Notes: generated from the sequence alone by a model not told the origin. DNA of 64,000 bases from Evansella sp. LMS18 (GCF_024362785.1 NZ_CP093301.1:4092001-4156000), one strand, 5' to 3'. Counted from the stretch's first letter, positions 7,950 to 17,439 are shown. Numbers and translations are program-made.

Positions 7950-9407
7950 ATGTTCAAAGCCTATGAAACAGCCCCGTTTTTTGATGAAATGCTGTCAGAC
8001 GAAGGTCGCCCCCGGAAACATTATGCCTCATTTTATGAAACGCTTCAGCAATTTTCGGAAAATGAATTACTGGAAAAGCATGAAACAGCCCAGCTTTCTT
8101 TTTTACGGCAGGGAATCACATTTACGGTTTACAGTGAAAATCAAGGTACAGAGCGGACAATGCCCATTGATTTTATACCGATTATTATTCCTCCTGATCA
8201 GTGGAAGTGGATTGAGAAAGGCGTCATACAGCGGACCGAGGCCCTCAACCAGTTTCTTGAGGACATATATTCTGAGCAGAACATACTTAAAGACGGTGTG
8301 ATTCCAAGGGAGTTAATTGAAAACAATCCTTATTTTTATAAGGAACAGGTAGAAGGGATTAATGTACCGCTGAAAAACCATATTTTTCTCGGCGGAATCG
8401 ACCTGATCCGTGATGAAAATGGGGAGTATCACGTGCTTGAAGATAATCTCAGGAATCCATCCGGCATGGCCTATGTATATCAGAACAGGTTTGTAATGCG
8501 GCAGGTGTATCCTGAGTTTTTCTTCAGGCATTCCATTGAAACCCTCGAGCACCAGATGACATATATGCATGAAGCGGTGCTCAGCCACAGGCCGGAAAAC
8601 CTGCCGGACGGACAGGATGCAACTGCAGTGCTCCTTACACCGGGAATGCACAACTCCGCTTATTATGACCATGTGTTTCTCGCACAGCAAATGGGGATGG
8701 AGCTGGTGGAAGGGCGGGATTTGCTCGTAAAGGATAATAAAGTTTTTATGAAAACCATTCACGGTCTGAAACGGGTGGATATTATTTACCGGAGAATCGA
8801 TGATGACTTCCTGGATCCTGAAGTTTTCCGGGAAGATTCCTATCTCGGTGTACCAGGGATGATGAGGGCATACCGTGCTGGCAATCTCGCTATCGTGAAC
8901 GGGATAGGGAACGGTATTGCTGACGATAAAGCTATTTATGCATTTGTGCCTGATATAATAAAGTATTATTTAAACGAGGAACCTATTTTATCCAACGTGA
9001 AAACATACCAGCTCCGGGATCCGGATCAGCGTGCATGGGTCCTGGATCATCTGGACGAGCTCGTTGTAAAAAACGTAGGTGCCTCCGGCGGATATGACAT
9101 GCTCGTGGGTCCCCATGCTTCTATAGAGCAGATAGAAATGTTCAGGAAAAAGATCAACGAGGAACCGCATCAGTATATTGCCCAGCCGACGATTAAACTT
9201 TCCCGCGCGCCGGCATTTCAGGATTCCCGGTTTTATCCATGCCATGTGGATCTCCGTATTTTTGTCATGAGAGGGAACGAAACCCATGTACTACCAGGGG
9301 GCCTGTCCCGGGTTGCTCTTAAAGAAGGGTCTCTTGTGGTGAACTCATCCCAGGGCGGCGGGGGAAAAGACACATGGGTGTTAAAAGAGAAAGGGAGTGA
9401 AGAGTAA
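7950..9407 (+). CDS. Circularly permuted ATP-grasp protein
   Basis: This 485-residue protein belongs to the circularly permuted ATP-grasp family (formerly DUF404/DUF407). Recognisable stretches are FLGGIDLIRDENGEYHVLED, then RNPSGMAYVYQNR, with the ATP-binding part near VVKNVGASGGYDMLVGP. Members are predicted to form peptide or amide bonds using ATP. They are almost always encoded beside an alpha-E protein and a transglutaminase, as here. The gene overlaps the next by one base (TAATG). The ribosome site is AGGAGGG. The peptide substrate is unknown. Confidence 0.88.
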   Translation: MFKAYETAPFFDEMLSDEGRPRKHYASFYETLQQFSENELLEKHETAQLSFLRQGITFTVYSENQGTERTMPIDFIPIIIPPDQWKWIEKGVIQRTEALNQFLEDIYSEQNILKDGVIPRELIENNPYFYKEQVEGINVPLKNHIFLGGIDLIRDENGEYHVLEDNLRNPSGMAYVYQNRFVMRQVYPEFFFRHSIETLEHQMTYMHEAVLSHRPENLPDGQDATAVLLTPGMHNSAYYDHVFLAQQMGMELVEGRDLLVKDNKVFMKTIHGLKRVDIIYRRIDDDFLDPEVFREDSYLGVPGMMRAYRAGNLAIVNGIGNGIADDKAIYAFVPDIIKYYLNEEPILSNVKTYQLRDPDQRAWVLDHLDELVVKNVGASGGYDMLVGPHASIEQIEMFRKKINEEPHQYIAQPTIKLSRAPAFQDSRFYPCHVDLRIFVMRGNETHVLPGGLSRVALKEGSLVVNSSQGGGGKDTWVLKEKGSEE

Positions 9408-11290
9408 TGCTGAGCCGGGTGGCAAACTCGCTGTACTGGATGGCGAGAAATATTGAAAGGACAGAAAATATAGCAAGGGTTATGAGTGTGCAGCTCATCC
9501 ATACTCTGGAAGCTTCAGATGAAGAAACACTTGCAGACCTGGACTGGGATATGGTGGTAGCAATTTGTGCATCACACCAGGAGCTTGAGCATATAAAAAA
9601 TACTAAGGGCCTTGATGAAGAATACATCCTTGATTATTTAGCTTCTTCTAAAGTGAACCCGAACTCCCTGATCAACTGTATTGATATTGCAAGGGAAAAT
9701 GCGAGAACTTCGAGAGACCACCTTCCAAATGATATATTTGAAATATGGAATGATTTTTTTCTGTACGCAGAAGGCTTACGGGAAGGGAAATTAACAAAAG
9801 AGAGCATAAATAAGTACTTAAGAAGAATTAAATCCACTTCGCTCACCATTCAGGGGGCGATAGAGTCATCCATGTCCAGAGGGAGGCCGTACCGGTTTTT
9901 GAAAATTGGAAAATGGCTAGAGAAAGCAGAAAATACGGCCCGGATTCTTAACGTAGTATGCTGCCACAGCAGGGATGGAGAAGCAGAGACGAAACGATAT
10001 TATAACTGGAGGTTTGCTCTTCAGCTGTTAAACGGCTACGAGGCATATTTAAAGCAGTTTCCGCCGATAATGGAGCCAAAGAATGTCCTGTCATTTCTTA
10101 TTACAGAAGAGTCTTTTCCACGGTCAATCCGCTATTGTATCGACCATATCAGAGACGCGATTATGGATGTGGAACAAGGGAAGATATCCCATTATTCCAG
10201 AGAAATATTCGGTGCACTGGATGAGCTGACTGCAGAATTTACAGAAATGAAGATTCAGGAGCTTAACTTGAGTGAAATGTGCCAGTTTCTGGATTACTTT
10301 CAGAACCGCTGTAATGAAGTAGGCCAGATTTTTTCAGAAACCTATTACCTGACAGAGAGGAGCAACAGGAGAACTTTCGGCAACCAGACCCAATCACAGC
10401 ATGTGATTAATACACATACGGAGAAGAATGCAAATATGAAATTTCAGATTGAGCATATTAATAAATTCGATTACGAGGAGCCTGTGGATTCAAGTATGAA
10501 CACGATCCGCCTGAAGCCACGGACCGATGAATGCCAGAGGCTTCTGTCTTACAGGTCGGAAATCAGCCCAGGTTCTCTTACGAAAGAGCATGTGGACATC
10601 TGGGGAAATCATGTGGAAGAGTTTTACATTCCTGAACAGCATACACATTTAGAAGTGAAAACGACATCTGTTGTCAGTGTGCAGCGAAGCCCGTTTATTC
10701 ACCATATTAAATACACGCCGGAAATGAAGGGCATATTCACTTCCAAGCTTTTCAGGGAGCATTATTTATCATTTTTGAACGACACACCTAACACATATTT
10801 GAGGAAGGAACAGGTTGATCAGGTAGTGGATGAACTCGGTGGCATGGAAGACCCGGTGGATTTTTCCTTAAAGGTCATGGAATATCTGCATGACAGGTTT
10901 ACTTATCATACGAATTCGACGAATGTGCATACAAAAGCCGAGGAAGCATTTGAGCTGAAGTCCGGGGTATGCCAGGATATGACGAATGTGATGCTTGGGA
11001 TATTAAGAGCAAACAATATTCCGGCACGGTATGTGAGCGGGTATCTGTATGTTGGGGAAGGTTCTGCTTTAATAGGGGATGCGGCAACACATGCATGGGT
11101 GGAAGTCATGCTGCCGGGAATTGGCTGGACCGGGCTGGATCCAACAAACAATGTGGAAGCGCTGGAAAACCACATCCGTATTGCAACGGGCCGGGACTAC
11201 CATGATGTGAGCCCGCTTCAGGGATTTTACCGGGGTGGTAAGAGCAATCTGGACGTATCCGTGTCGGTGAAGGTACTTGATGTGAATTAA
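9407..11290 (+). CDS. Alpha-E domain protein fused to a transglutaminase-like protease
   Basis: The protein has 627 residues. Residues 1-330 are an alpha-E (DUF403) domain beginning MLSRVANSLYWMARNIERTE. Residues 344-627 are a bacterial transglutaminase: an N-terminal beta domain (FQIEHINKFDYEEPV), then the catalytic Cys in SGVCQDMT, His in ATHAWVEV and Asp in GLDPTNN. These are usually two separate genes. Met344 (codon at 10436) is preceded by GGAG, so the second half may also be made separately. With the ATP-grasp gene it forms a predicted peptide-synthesis or peptide-modification operon. All catalytic residues are present. Confidence 0.88.
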   Translation: MLSRVANSLYWMARNIERTENIARVMSVQLIHTLEASDEETLADLDWDMVVAICASHQELEHIKNTKGLDEEYILDYLASSKVNPNSLINCIDIARENARTSRDHLPNDIFEIWNDFFLYAEGLREGKLTKESINKYLRRIKSTSLTIQGAIESSMSRGRPYRFLKIGKWLEKAENTARILNVVCCHSRDGEAETKRYYNWRFALQLLNGYEAYLKQFPPIMEPKNVLSFLITEESFPRSIRYCIDHIRDAIMDVEQGKISHYSREIFGALDELTAEFTEMKIQELNLSEMCQFLDYFQNRCNEVGQIFSETYYLTERSNRRTFGNQTQSQHVINTHTEKNANMKFQIEHINKFDYEEPVDSSMNTIRLKPRTDECQRLLSYRSEISPGSLTKEHVDIWGNHVEEFYIPEQHTHLEVKTTSVVSVQRSPFIHHIKYTPEMKGIFTSKLFREHYLSFLNDTPNTYLRKEQVDQVVDELGGMEDPVDFSLKVMEYLHDRFTYHTNSTNVHTKAEEAFELKSGVCQDMTNVMLGILRANNIPARYVSGYLYVGEGSALIGDAATHAWVEVMLPGIGWTGLDPTNNVEALENHIRIATGRDYHDVSPLQGFYRGGKSNLDVSVSVKVLDVN

Positions 11291-11301
11291 TCAGGGAAAC
11301 T

Positions 11302-11337
11302 CGGCGGGTTAGTTGGAATTTTAGCCCGTCGTTTTTT
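11302..11337 (+). terminator. Terminator after the ATP-grasp operon
   Basis: CGGCGGGT pairs with GCCCGTCG and is followed by six T. Confidence 0.8.
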
Positions 11338-11481
11338 GCTGTGAAAAAGATTTTTTTATGGAAGCGGGTGTCTATGGACTGTGTTTCAGCCTCCTCCTGA
11401 ATGGATAACAAGTAATAATAGGCAGTGATACTGCAATTCATATTATAAATATACATTCAGTAAAGGGTGAAGCAAATTCCA

Positions 11482-12738
11482 ATGGAATATGATGTAATTA
11501 TCATTGGTGCAGGGCTGGCAGGATTGTCAGCAGGAAAGGGTTTAAATGAGAATGGTGTACGTTATAAAATTATAGAAGCAAATTCACGTCCGGGAGGTAA
11601 AGTATATTCCCGGGAATATACTGGACGGTATTTTGAACTTGGCGGACAGTTTATAAATCAGGATATGACAGAAATGACCAGGCTCGTGAAAGATGCCGGT
11701 ATGGAAATCCATGAAACTGATGTCACGGAGGATGCGGTCATTATAGATGAACGAAAAAATACTGACGTGGAATCTATACTTAAAGCTGATAAAAAATTGT
11801 TTAAAGGGATCGGGGAGAGAGACATCAGGCTGTCCAGGCTATATGAGAAATATATTGCTGATTCGTATCACAGAAAATTAATCAGCAGCCAGCATTCGGA
11901 GCTTTTGAATATTAATCCTGAGCTTATTAGCAGCAAAGCTATTGCTGCGATGATGGACCGGTATATATCAAGTAAGAGTGATACTACTCATCAGGCTTCG
12001 GGGCCATTAAATAATGTAGTGTCCTATCTGGAAAGGTTCTCTAAAGATAAAATTATGTACGGGCAGCCTGTTGCTGAAATAGCAGAAAGTAAGGATGGAT
12101 ATATTATACTATCCTCAAACAACGAATATCGGTCAAAAGCTGTCATTCTGGCCATTCCTCCCACGGCCGCAAGCCAAATAACTTATACTCCTGGTTTGCC
12201 TGAAAAAATAGAAAATGCTCTAAAAAGTTTTAAAGACGGGGCAGTCATAAAGATAACCTGGGTATTTGAGGAAGCATTCTGGCGCAGCTTCTCTGTACAA
12301 AATGAAGTTCACCGGCTGAAGGAGATAATTTACTCGGAACCTGAGGGGATTACCGTGTCAGATTCCTCTAAATCAGGAGATGAAAACCGGCTGACAATGT
12401 TTATTGGCGGAGATACAGCGATAAAATTAGCAGATAAAACAATTGATGAAAGGCTGGAATATGCAGTCAGTCTTTTAACAGAGGTACTGGGGGAAAAAGC
12501 TCGTTATTATATTGACAGAGAAGAGAGCGTATGGGTGAACGCCCCTTACACTGGCGGAGGTTACAGTGCCAGCGTCCTTTATACAGGAATATTTAATGCA
12601 GCACAAATACTGAGGCAACCATATAAAAAGCTATTGTTTTCCAGCAGTGAGCTTTCTCCCGATTTCCCGAAATTCATGGAGGGGGCAGTTCGTTCAGGAA
12701 AGCATACAGCAAAAAAAGCGTTAGAATTGTTAAAATAA
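11482..12738 (+). CDS. FAD-dependent amine oxidase family protein
   Basis: This flavoprotein of 418 residues has the N-terminal dinucleotide motif VIIIGAGLAGLSAG, then PGGKVYSREY and GGQFIN, as in monoamine oxidase-like enzymes. The C-terminal flavin region (FSSSELSPDFPKFMEGAV) is also typical. The ATG at 11482 is preferred because AAAGGGTGA lies 12 bases before it; a GTG at 11467 would overlap that site. It probably oxidises an amine to an aldehyde or imine. The substrate is unknown, and carotenoid-desaturase-like roles cannot be excluded. It is a single gene with a terminator behind it. Confidence 0.82.
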   Translation: MEYDVIIIGAGLAGLSAGKGLNENGVRYKIIEANSRPGGKVYSREYTGRYFELGGQFINQDMTEMTRLVKDAGMEIHETDVTEDAVIIDERKNTDVESILKADKKLFKGIGERDIRLSRLYEKYIADSYHRKLISSQHSELLNINPELISSKAIAAMMDRYISSKSDTTHQASGPLNNVVSYLERFSKDKIMYGQPVAEIAESKDGYIILSSNNEYRSKAVILAIPPTAASQITYTPGLPEKIENALKSFKDGAVIKITWVFEEAFWRSFSVQNEVHRLKEIIYSEPEGITVSDSSKSGDENRLTMFIGGDTAIKLADKTIDERLEYAVSLLTEVLGEKARYYIDREESVWVNAPYTGGGYSASVLYTGIFNAAQILRQPYKKLLFSSSELSPDFPKFMEGAVRSGKHTAKKALELLK

Positions 12739-12744
12739 AGAAGC

Positions 12745-12777
12745 CAAGGCATCCAGGATGTTTGGATGCCTTGAATT
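12745..12777 (+). terminator. Terminator after the amine oxidase gene
   Basis: CAAGGCATCC at 12745-12754 pairs with GGATGCCTTG at 12764-12773, followed by AATTT. Confidence 0.7.
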
Positions 12778-12788
12778 TAATTAGTGAG

Positions 12789-12849
12789 TTCGACATAATT
12801 CTGGATTTTTCGGGCGGTGCCAGGCACTTGTCGAATTCGACAAGTGCCT
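12789..12849. repeat. 47-nt palindromic repeat (left copy) joined to a 28-nt perfect palindrome
   Basis: The 47-nt unit at 12789-12835 begins TTCGACATAATTC, contains CGGGCGGTGCC and ends CTTGTCGAA. An inverted copy with 39 of 47 identical positions lies at 13883-13929, on the other side of the betaine-binding gene. The right end continues as a perfect 28-nt palindrome (12822-12849) made of AGGCACTTGTCGAA and its complement. Confidence 0.8.
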
Positions 12850-12855
12850 ATACAC

Positions 12856-13788
12856 CTATTCTGCAGGCTCGAGGTCTTCGATAGAATCGATATCCATGTA
12901 TTCTGGTACAACGAGCCCAATTTTAGCGCCAGTCAGGTTTTCTCCCAGGTCTTCAAAATTACCTTCATGCTCTTCGTAGAAAGAAGCATGGGTAGCGGGC
13001 ATCCAGGGAGCGACAGAGGCATCAGCATCACCTGAAGCAATCGCCTGGAACATAATAGGCGGGTCAACAGGAGTGAGGGTTACATTAAATCCGTGTTCCT
13101 CCAGAACGATTTTCACAACATTTCCGGAAGAGCGCTCTGTGTCCCACGGAGTTATTACTAATTCAATGTTTACACCATCGACAGGCTCTACACCTTCTGT
13201 CCATTCCGCAACTTTTTCCTCGTTTTCTTCTATCCAGTCCCGGGCTGCTTCTTCAAAATCCATTTCCTGGGCGTCAAGCATGACAGATTCCATATCTTCC
13301 GGCTCCCAGTTGAATCTGTCCAGAATCTCATATGCTTCTGGCATATCTTCTTCCAGCCCGGTTCTTACAATTGTTTTAATTTGTTCTTCCCCGCCATATA
13401 CGCCTTCCGGATCTTCTAAGTATTTCAGGTCATATTGAGCAAATTTAAAGTGAGGGGACCACCCGGCAACAATGATAGGTTCCTCATTGTTGATGGCATT
13501 ATCTAATTCGGTCAGCATAGCCACTGTGGAGGAGATTTCATGATGCCAGCCAGCAAGATTTTCATACTCCGCTAGGGCATTATCAGTAGCCTGTGTGATT
13601 CCTGCACCTGGCTCAATGCCAGTGATCGTATAATTTACTGATTCTCCGATATTCGCGGCAGCTTGTTCGTTTCCGCCATTTTCTATGTCATCAGTATCCT
13701 CAGCATTTTCCTGGCCGCATCCGGTCGCGAGCAGGGTTAAAGACAACCCAGCAACCATCCCGGTCTTTTTCCATTTAGAGTTTTTCAA
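12856..13788 (-). CDS. Glycine betaine/proline betaine-type substrate-binding lipoprotein (OpuAC family)
   Basis: The protein has 310 residues with a signal peptide and lipobox LLATGC (Cys24). The mature part is extremely acidic. The OpuAC fold is indicated by GWSPHFKFAQYDLKYLEDP and by paired motifs around VITPWDTE and SVAPWMPATH, whose Trp residues would form the aromatic box for a quaternary ammonium ligand. The start is TTG with AAGGGGTG upstream. No permease or ATPase is adjacent, so it must serve a transporter encoded elsewhere or be an orphan. It is flanked by inverted 47-nt repeats. Confidence 0.88.
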   Translation of the reverse strand: MKNSKWKKTGMVAGLSLTLLATGCGQENAEDTDDIENGGNEQAAANIGESVNYTITGIEPGAGITQATDNALAEYENLAGWHHEISSTVAMLTELDNAINNEEPIIVAGWSPHFKFAQYDLKYLEDPEGVYGGEEQIKTIVRTGLEEDMPEAYEILDRFNWEPEDMESVMLDAQEMDFEEAARDWIEENEEKVAEWTEGVEPVDGVNIELVITPWDTERSSGNVVKIVLEEHGFNVTLTPVDPPIMFQAIASGDADASVAPWMPATHASFYEEHEGNFEDLGENLTGAKIGLVVPEYMDIDSIEDLEPAE

Positions 13789-13882
13789 ATTTTATAACAC
13801 CCCTTAGTCTAAGCTTAATTTAGCTGCTATTTTTATTTTGCCTTATGTACATCTAATCATTCTGCTCTCTATGAAATCTTTT

Positions 13883-13929
13883 TTCGACGAGTGACAGGCA
13901 CCGCCCGAAATTACTCGAATTATGTCGAA
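13883..13929. repeat. 47-nt palindromic repeat, inverted right copy
   Basis: This is the reverse complement of 12789-12835 at 39 of 47 positions. Its ends are TTCGACGAGTGACA and GAATTATGTCGAA. Together the two copies bracket the betaine-binding lipoprotein gene. Confidence 0.8.
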
Positions 13930-13934
13930 ACAAC

Positions 13935-14000
13935 TTTGTTGTAAATACAACAAAATTAAGTTAAATTAAATATAGAATACTTTGTTGCATATGCAATAAA
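13935..14000 (+). promoter_or_regulatory. Two MarR-type operators before the marR gene
   Basis: TTTGTTGTA-AA-TACAACAAA at 13935-13954 has perfect nine-base arms. TTTGTTGCAT-ATGCAATAAA at 13981-14000 is the same motif with one mismatch. They are 46 bases apart, and the second lies just before the ribosome site, as expected for autorepression. Confidence 0.72.
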
Positions 14001-14021
14001 AATCCACGTGAGGAGGTAATT

Positions 14022-14474
14022 ATGAAGCAAATTCTCCGTGAAATTGGGATGGTAGCAAGAGCATTGGATTCCATCAGCAATATAGAATTCAAAGAATATG
14101 ACCTTACGAAAGGGCAGTATTTGTACCTGGTGCGTATATGTGAGAACCCGGGGATCATCCAGGAAAAATTAGCTGAAATGATTAAAGTGGACCGGACTAC
14201 AGCAGCCCGCGCTGTAAAAAAACTTGAGCTCAATGGCTTTATTGAAAAGAAAGAAGATGAACAAAACAAAAAGATTAAAAAACTTTTCCCGACAAAGAAA
14301 GGGAAAAAAGTATACCCATTTATCATTAGAGAAAATGAGCATTCAAACGATGTTGCATTAGCCGGGTTCACCGAAGAAGAAGCAGAAACCATCCACGAAC
14401 TTCTTCAGAGAGTAAGGAGCAATGTAGAAAAAGACTGGGAGATTGTGAAAAAGGGGAACAAGAGAAATTATTAA
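14022..14474 (+). CDS. MarR family transcriptional regulator
   Basis: This 150-residue winged-helix protein has recognition-helix region LAEMIKVDRTTAARAVKKLE, followed by wing residues EDEQNKKIKKLFPTKKG. The ribosome site GAGGAGG precedes the ATG. Two palindromes upstream fit autorepression. The GNAT gene 16 bases downstream is in the same operon and is the likely regulated target. The signal molecule is unknown. Confidence 0.9.
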   Translation: MKQILREIGMVARALDSISNIEFKEYDLTKGQYLYLVRICENPGIIQEKLAEMIKVDRTTAARAVKKLELNGFIEKKEDEQNKKIKKLFPTKKGKKVYPFIIRENEHSNDVALAGFTEEEAETIHELLQRVRSNVEKDWEIVKKGNKRNY

Positions 14475-14490
14475 TAGAGGAGGATTTTGA

Positions 14491-15018
<528 letters not shown>

Positions 15019-15170
15019 ATTAGCCGCTGTGGCAAAACGGTGGTAGTAAGTAAATAATTCATTCTGTTAACAGTTTCTGACCTTTTTCCCCTTTTTGCGG
15101 TAAATAACTATACAAGCAAACCTGCCCCACATATAATGTACCATTCCTTAGCAGAAGGAGGTTTGTTGTA

Positions 15171-15302
15171 ATGAGTGGTTATCATGGAGGATATGATGGT
15201 GGACGCGGCTTTGGTTCTGGCTTTGCGTTCGTCCTTGTGCTGTTTATCCTGTTAGTTATCGTTGGTGCAGCTGCTATTGGCACTGGATTTGGGGGCTACT
15301 AA
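15171..15302 (+). CDS. yjcZ: YjcZ family sporulation peptide, 43 residues
   Basis: This small gene has the excellent ribosome site AGAAGGAGG before its ATG. The peptide starts MSGYHGGYDGGRGFGSGFAF, has one hydrophobic segment (VLVLFILLVIVGAAAIG) and ends TGFGGY. This Gly/Tyr-rich, single-span form is the YjcZ/YhbO-like sporulation peptide family found in many copies in Bacillus. CATATAATG upstream partly resembles a mother-cell -10 element. A terminator follows. Confidence 0.85.
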   Translation: MSGYHGGYDGGRGFGSGFAFVLVLFILLVIVGAAAIGTGFGGY

Positions 15303-15330
15303 GACATTTCCCCCTTTCCCTTTCCTTTCA

Positions 15331-15357
15331 GAGCGTCCTTTTTGGGCGCTCCTTTTT
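15331..15357 (+). terminator. Terminator after yjcZ
   Basis: GAGCGTCC and GGGCGCTC pair with one G-T pair, followed by CCTTTTT. Confidence 0.75.
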
Positions 15358-15405
15358 ACTTTCCGTAATAAAAAACAATAATATTTTGGCATTGAAAAAA
15401 ATCTC

Positions 15406-15434
15406 TTGTAGCTCTGATTTATTTATGGTAATAT
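15406..15434 (+). promoter_or_regulatory. Sigma-A-type promoter of the T-box leader
   Basis: The -35 box TTGTAG (15406-15411) and the -10 box TAATAT (15429-15434) are 17 bases apart. Transcription would begin near 15441, directly at the 5' side of T-box stem I. Confidence 0.65.
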
Positions 15435-15440
15435 TGCGAA

Positions 15441-15722
15441 AATTAGTAAATGCGATGATGAGAAGAGTAAATAAAAAAGTTCTTCACAGAGAGCTCCGGC
15501 AGCTGAAAAGGAGCAGGAATGATTTTATTGAAGCAAGCCTCTGAGCAGTACATTGGATCCTTAATGGTGATAATGTAACGGGAGCTCCCGTTATAGAGCT
15601 AGGGTATAAGCTTAATTGCCGTACCTGAAGAGGTTAATATGGTGACATATTAATAAACTGGGGTGGCACCGCGATTAATAATCTCGCCCCCAAGGCTAAT
15701 GTCTTGGGGGTGGGATTTTTTT
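15441..15722 (+). promoter_or_regulatory. T-box riboswitch with no aminoacyl-tRNA synthetase gene downstream; specifier probably CAA (Gln)
   Basis: The AGUA/GAA loop E is at 15466-15469 and 15530-15532. AGAGAG and GGCAGCUG motifs lie in the stem I apex. The T-box sequence GGGTGGCACCGCG is at 15661. The terminator is ATCTCGCCCCCAAG with CTTGGGGGTGGGAT and a T-run. The tyrS T-box in this window has GAA, one base, then the codon UAC. The same rule here gives CAA at 15534-15536, glutamine. The antiterminator bulge UGGC would pair with a G discriminator base, compatible with tRNA-Gln. The next gene is an MFS transporter. Confidence 0.85.
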
Positions 15723-15732
15723 ATTTTCTGGT

Positions 15733-15980
15733 ATGAATTTCATATATAGACTTTCAATAAAAAAAGACGAACATTACTTGTCGATTGTAGCGTAAGACGG
15801 CGACTCTTGCGGGAAAAGCATGAAAAGCTGAAAATCCATTTTTGATGGCATTCAGCCGTCAAAAATTAGTTGAAGCCGTGCCCGCAGAACGCGTCCGTCT
15901 GTAGCGTAAATCGAACAACAGGATAACTTTTTAAGATAAAGTTCGCATTATAGTTGAAAATCTTGAACTATGATATTGAT
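15733..15980. repeat. 245-bp imperfect palindromic element, copy 2
   Basis: Homologous to 1961-2205 across its length. The central hairpin TTTTTGATGGC with GCCGTCAAAAA differs from copy 1 by a change that keeps a G-T pair. The element fills the space between the T-box terminator and the MFS gene. Confidence 0.8.
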
Positions 15981-16014
15981 TCTCTGGTAAGAAAATAGCG
16001 GGAGGGCTGATAAA

Positions 16015-17271
16015 TTGGATTTGAGAAAACTAATTTATTCGTGGAAGTATCCAAGTATTTTACTGTTCGGTATCGGTATTTCCAATATAGGAAGCTGGGT
16101 TTATTTTATTGCGCTGAATCTAATCGTCTTTAACATGACGGGTTCACCATTGGCGGTTGCTGCTCTTTATATCATCAGGCCCTTCGCTGCAGTATGCATC
16201 AATTTATGGAGCGGCAGTTTTATCGATCGTTTGAATAAAAAGCACGTCATGATTTTTCTCGATGTTCTGCATGGAGTGGTGATCGTTTGTTTAGCCCTGT
16301 TTTCTGCTTCACTATGGATGATTTACGTCCTTGTCTTTTTAATTAATATGGCCTCTTCTGTATATGGACCAACATCCGTTAGTTATATAACCATGCTCAT
16401 CCCTGCTGAAAAAAGACAAAGGTTTAACTCATTAAGAAGCCTGATAGATTCCGGGGCATTTTTCATCGGGCCTGCAATTACCGGGTTATTATTTATCATT
16501 GGTTCTCCAATTTACGCCATTTACATCAATGCTTTTGCTTACTTCTTTTCAGCTATTGTTACTTTGTTTATGCCTAACCTGGAGAAAAACCGTACGAATG
16601 ATAAGACAGCGGGAGAAAAGATGTCAATGAAGGTCTTTAAAGAAGACTGGATGGTTGTGTTAAAATTCAGCCGTAAGTTTCTTTACGTCATGACTATATA
16701 TTTTTTGTTCAGCGTCTTTATTGTGATGCAAACAGCTGTAGATTCCCTTGAAGTTGCCTTTTCTAAAGAGGTCCTTGTCCTTACCGACAGTGAATACGGA
16801 TTCCTTGTGAGTATTGCAGGAGCGGGCATTTTAACAGGAGCATTGATAAATGTGATCTTCACAAAAAAATTAACAGTCTCCATGCTAATTGGAGCTGGCG
16901 CTGTCGTGGTTTCAGCAGGTTATCTGATTTTTGCTTTCTCCAGTTCATTTACAGTAGCAGCGGCAGGTGTGTTTTTACTGGCGTTTGCTAATGCCTTTGC
17001 AAACACAGGTTTTTACACCTTCTATCAAAACAACATCCCTGTAAAGGTGATGGGGAGAATAGGCAGTCTGTACGGATTTGCTGAAGCATTTTTAATCATT
17101 ATAGCAACAGCTGCCTTTGCGATAGGCGCACAGGTTCTTTCCATTCAGGCGATGGTAATTTCCGGTGCAGTGTTAATGCTTTTACTGACTGCCGCATTAT
17201 TCTGTCTGGCAGTTCAGCCATCGAAAAATAATTTTTATAAAATTATTCCGGAAGACGTAAAAACCAGTTAA
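16015..17271 (+). CDS. MFS transporter, drug/macrolide-efflux type
   Basis: This 418-residue protein has about twelve hydrophobic segments. The loop after segment 2 (GSFIDRLNKKHVMIFLD) is the MFS signature, and the family resembles the DHA3 macrolide-exporter branch. The start is TTG with GGGAGGG ten bases upstream. It is the first gene after the T-box, although a repeat element lies between, so control by tRNA charging is possible but unproven. The substrate is unknown. The region ends with a GC-rich hairpin. Confidence 0.87.
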   Translation: MDLRKLIYSWKYPSILLFGIGISNIGSWVYFIALNLIVFNMTGSPLAVAALYIIRPFAAVCINLWSGSFIDRLNKKHVMIFLDVLHGVVIVCLALFSASLWMIYVLVFLINMASSVYGPTSVSYITMLIPAEKRQRFNSLRSLIDSGAFFIGPAITGLLFIIGSPIYAIYINAFAYFFSAIVTLFMPNLEKNRTNDKTAGEKMSMKVFKEDWMVVLKFSRKFLYVMTIYFLFSVFIVMQTAVDSLEVAFSKEVLVLTDSEYGFLVSIAGAGILTGALINVIFTKKLTVSMLIGAGAVVVSAGYLIFAFSSSFTVAAAGVFLLAFANAFANTGFYTFYQNNIPVKVMGRIGSLYGFAEAFLIIIATAAFAIGAQVLSIQAMVISGAVLMLLLTAALFCLAVQPSKNNFYKIIPEDVKTS

Positions 17272-17286
17272 GTGCCCGGTGAAAAA

Positions 17287-17325
17287 CAGGGGGCGATAGT
17301 GAACGAAGCTATCGCCCCTGTAGCT
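17287..17325 (+). terminator. Probable terminator after the MFS gene
   Basis: CAGGGGGCGATAG pairs with CTATCGCCCCTG (17309-17320). The T-run is interrupted. Confidence 0.55.
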
Positions 17326-17439
17326 TTGTTAAAAAAGCTGAATGTATATAATTCAGGGGTTGGAATATTATGTTAAAATTAAATTTATCGTATAATTTAC
17401 TTATGCAGTTAAATACTTTTTGCTTAGCGGGGAGATTTC

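Noticed and set aside
12856-13788. Composite transposon around the betaine-binding gene
   Set aside because: No transposase and no target duplications are seen; only the repeat pair supports mobility, so it is reported just as a finding.
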